Part shown: piece after piece, positions 63,271 to 64,000 of the stretch
Numbering within the stretch: the stretch's first letter is position 1
Layout of the letters: every line of letters begins with the position of its first letter
Source: Trichoplax sp. H2
Lineage: Eukaryota; Placozoa; Uniplacotomia; Trichoplacea
Assembly: GCA_003344405.1 (NCBI GenBank)
Contig: NOWV01000136.1
Span: 141,890 to 205,889, forward strand
Direction: 5' to 3'
Length of the DNA stretch: 64,000 nt
The notes under the pieces: generated by a model
What the model was told of the DNA's origin: nothing
The model's database searches: none
Seen by the model: the letters and a program-made list of their open reading frames with translations, nothing else
Program-made: the position numbers and the translations under genes

Positions 63271-64000
63271 TCTTAGTTGATCAAACTGACGCTATAATAC
63301 TACAGTACGTTAAAATAAACTACGACATATTGTAACATAAAGGGCTCCCACGCTAACAAGCATTGAAGAAGACTCCTAAATGAAGGATATTCGTTATTAG
63401 CTGTAAATAAATAATTATTTTTGATTCAATTAATGGATAGCAGGTTTAGTAATTGGTATTGGACTCTTTTCTTTATCAGCGTGTGCTAACGCATATTCTA
63501 AATTCATTAGTACGAAATGGATTATATACTTGACCTCCTTAAGTCATTGCACATCTTCTAGCCGTCGTAAGTGCTAGTATCGTATTAAAATAAGCCAGTA
63601 CCGTAAATTGATTGATATTTATAGTTGATATTTCTGTAGAATCAGCTCTAAAAGGGCTTTTAGAATACAGTAGTAGTCGCAGAACATTATTCCAGCAGAA
63701 ATTTCTTGAGTATATGGTATAGATATACGCTACGTAGTATAATAATGCACTTGACAGTACAGACCAGGACTGTATTACTATTCTACACTATAATATGATT
63801 TCTTGAAAAACATAATGATTGATATTAAGGATGATGAGAGGATGAAGAGCAGATTTATTTGTAGATTGAAAATAAACGCACACAGGTAGAACATTAGAGA
63901 GACATACAGGAGAAGGCTACTACCTGGTAGAATAGAATATCGACGGATTTATATTATACTGTATAATAATCGATACGAAGGCAGCTAGAATGTGCTCGAT
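63271..64000. other. Intergenic right edge, no gene seen
   Basis: No recognisable gene or RNA. A few isolated ACAGTAC words occur (for example near 63756). Confidence 0.45.

Overview
This window looks like nuclear DNA of an early-branching animal, most plausibly a placozoan (Trichoplax-like). That is inferred, not proven. It is very AT-rich. It carries two near-intronless rhodopsin-class GPCRs and several intron-rich genes whose spliced products match conserved animal proteins (cyclin L, condensin NCAPD2, CYB5D1, a C3orf33-like protein, an ASTE1-like nuclease). Five 20-N scaffold gaps show it is a draft assembly. All exon joins were worked out by hand from GT/AG (one GC/AG) sites, reading phase and recalled family similarity; no search was run.

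Layout. 1-11.5 kb: no gene; degenerate tandem repeats and two LTR-like insertions whose empty and filled alleles both seem to be present in the scaffold. 11.6-12.6 kb (+) and 19.5-20.4 kb (-): two atypical class A GPCRs of one subfamily. 20.5-31.9 kb: no clear gene; arrays of eroded tandem repeats and another mis-scaffolded haplotype block at 27.7-29.6 kb. 31.95-37.1 kb (+): a 12-exon gene predicted to encode two macro-like domains followed by three TIR or TIR-like domains; this is the most interesting locus. 38.4-39.5 kb (-): CYB5D1, with a candidate RFX X-box just upstream. 41.3-42.9 kb (+): C3orf33-like. 44.7-48.8 kb (+): cyclin L with an RS tail. 49.7-58.3 kb (-): NCAPD2. 60.1-62.1 kb (+): ASTE1-like XPG/FEN nuclease. 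62.5-63.3 kb: three-copy tandem repeat.

The right half (38-62 kb) is a fairly dense set of housekeeping genes: cell-cycle/splicing, chromosome condensation, DNA repair and cilia. The left half is gene-poor and repeat-rich. The macro-macro-TIR-TIR-TIR protein would join domains of the class that cleaves NAD+ to ADP-ribose products (TIR) with domains of the class that binds ADP-ribose (macro). This recalls the TIR/macro pairing of bacterial type II Thoeris defence, here in one predicted animal polypeptide.
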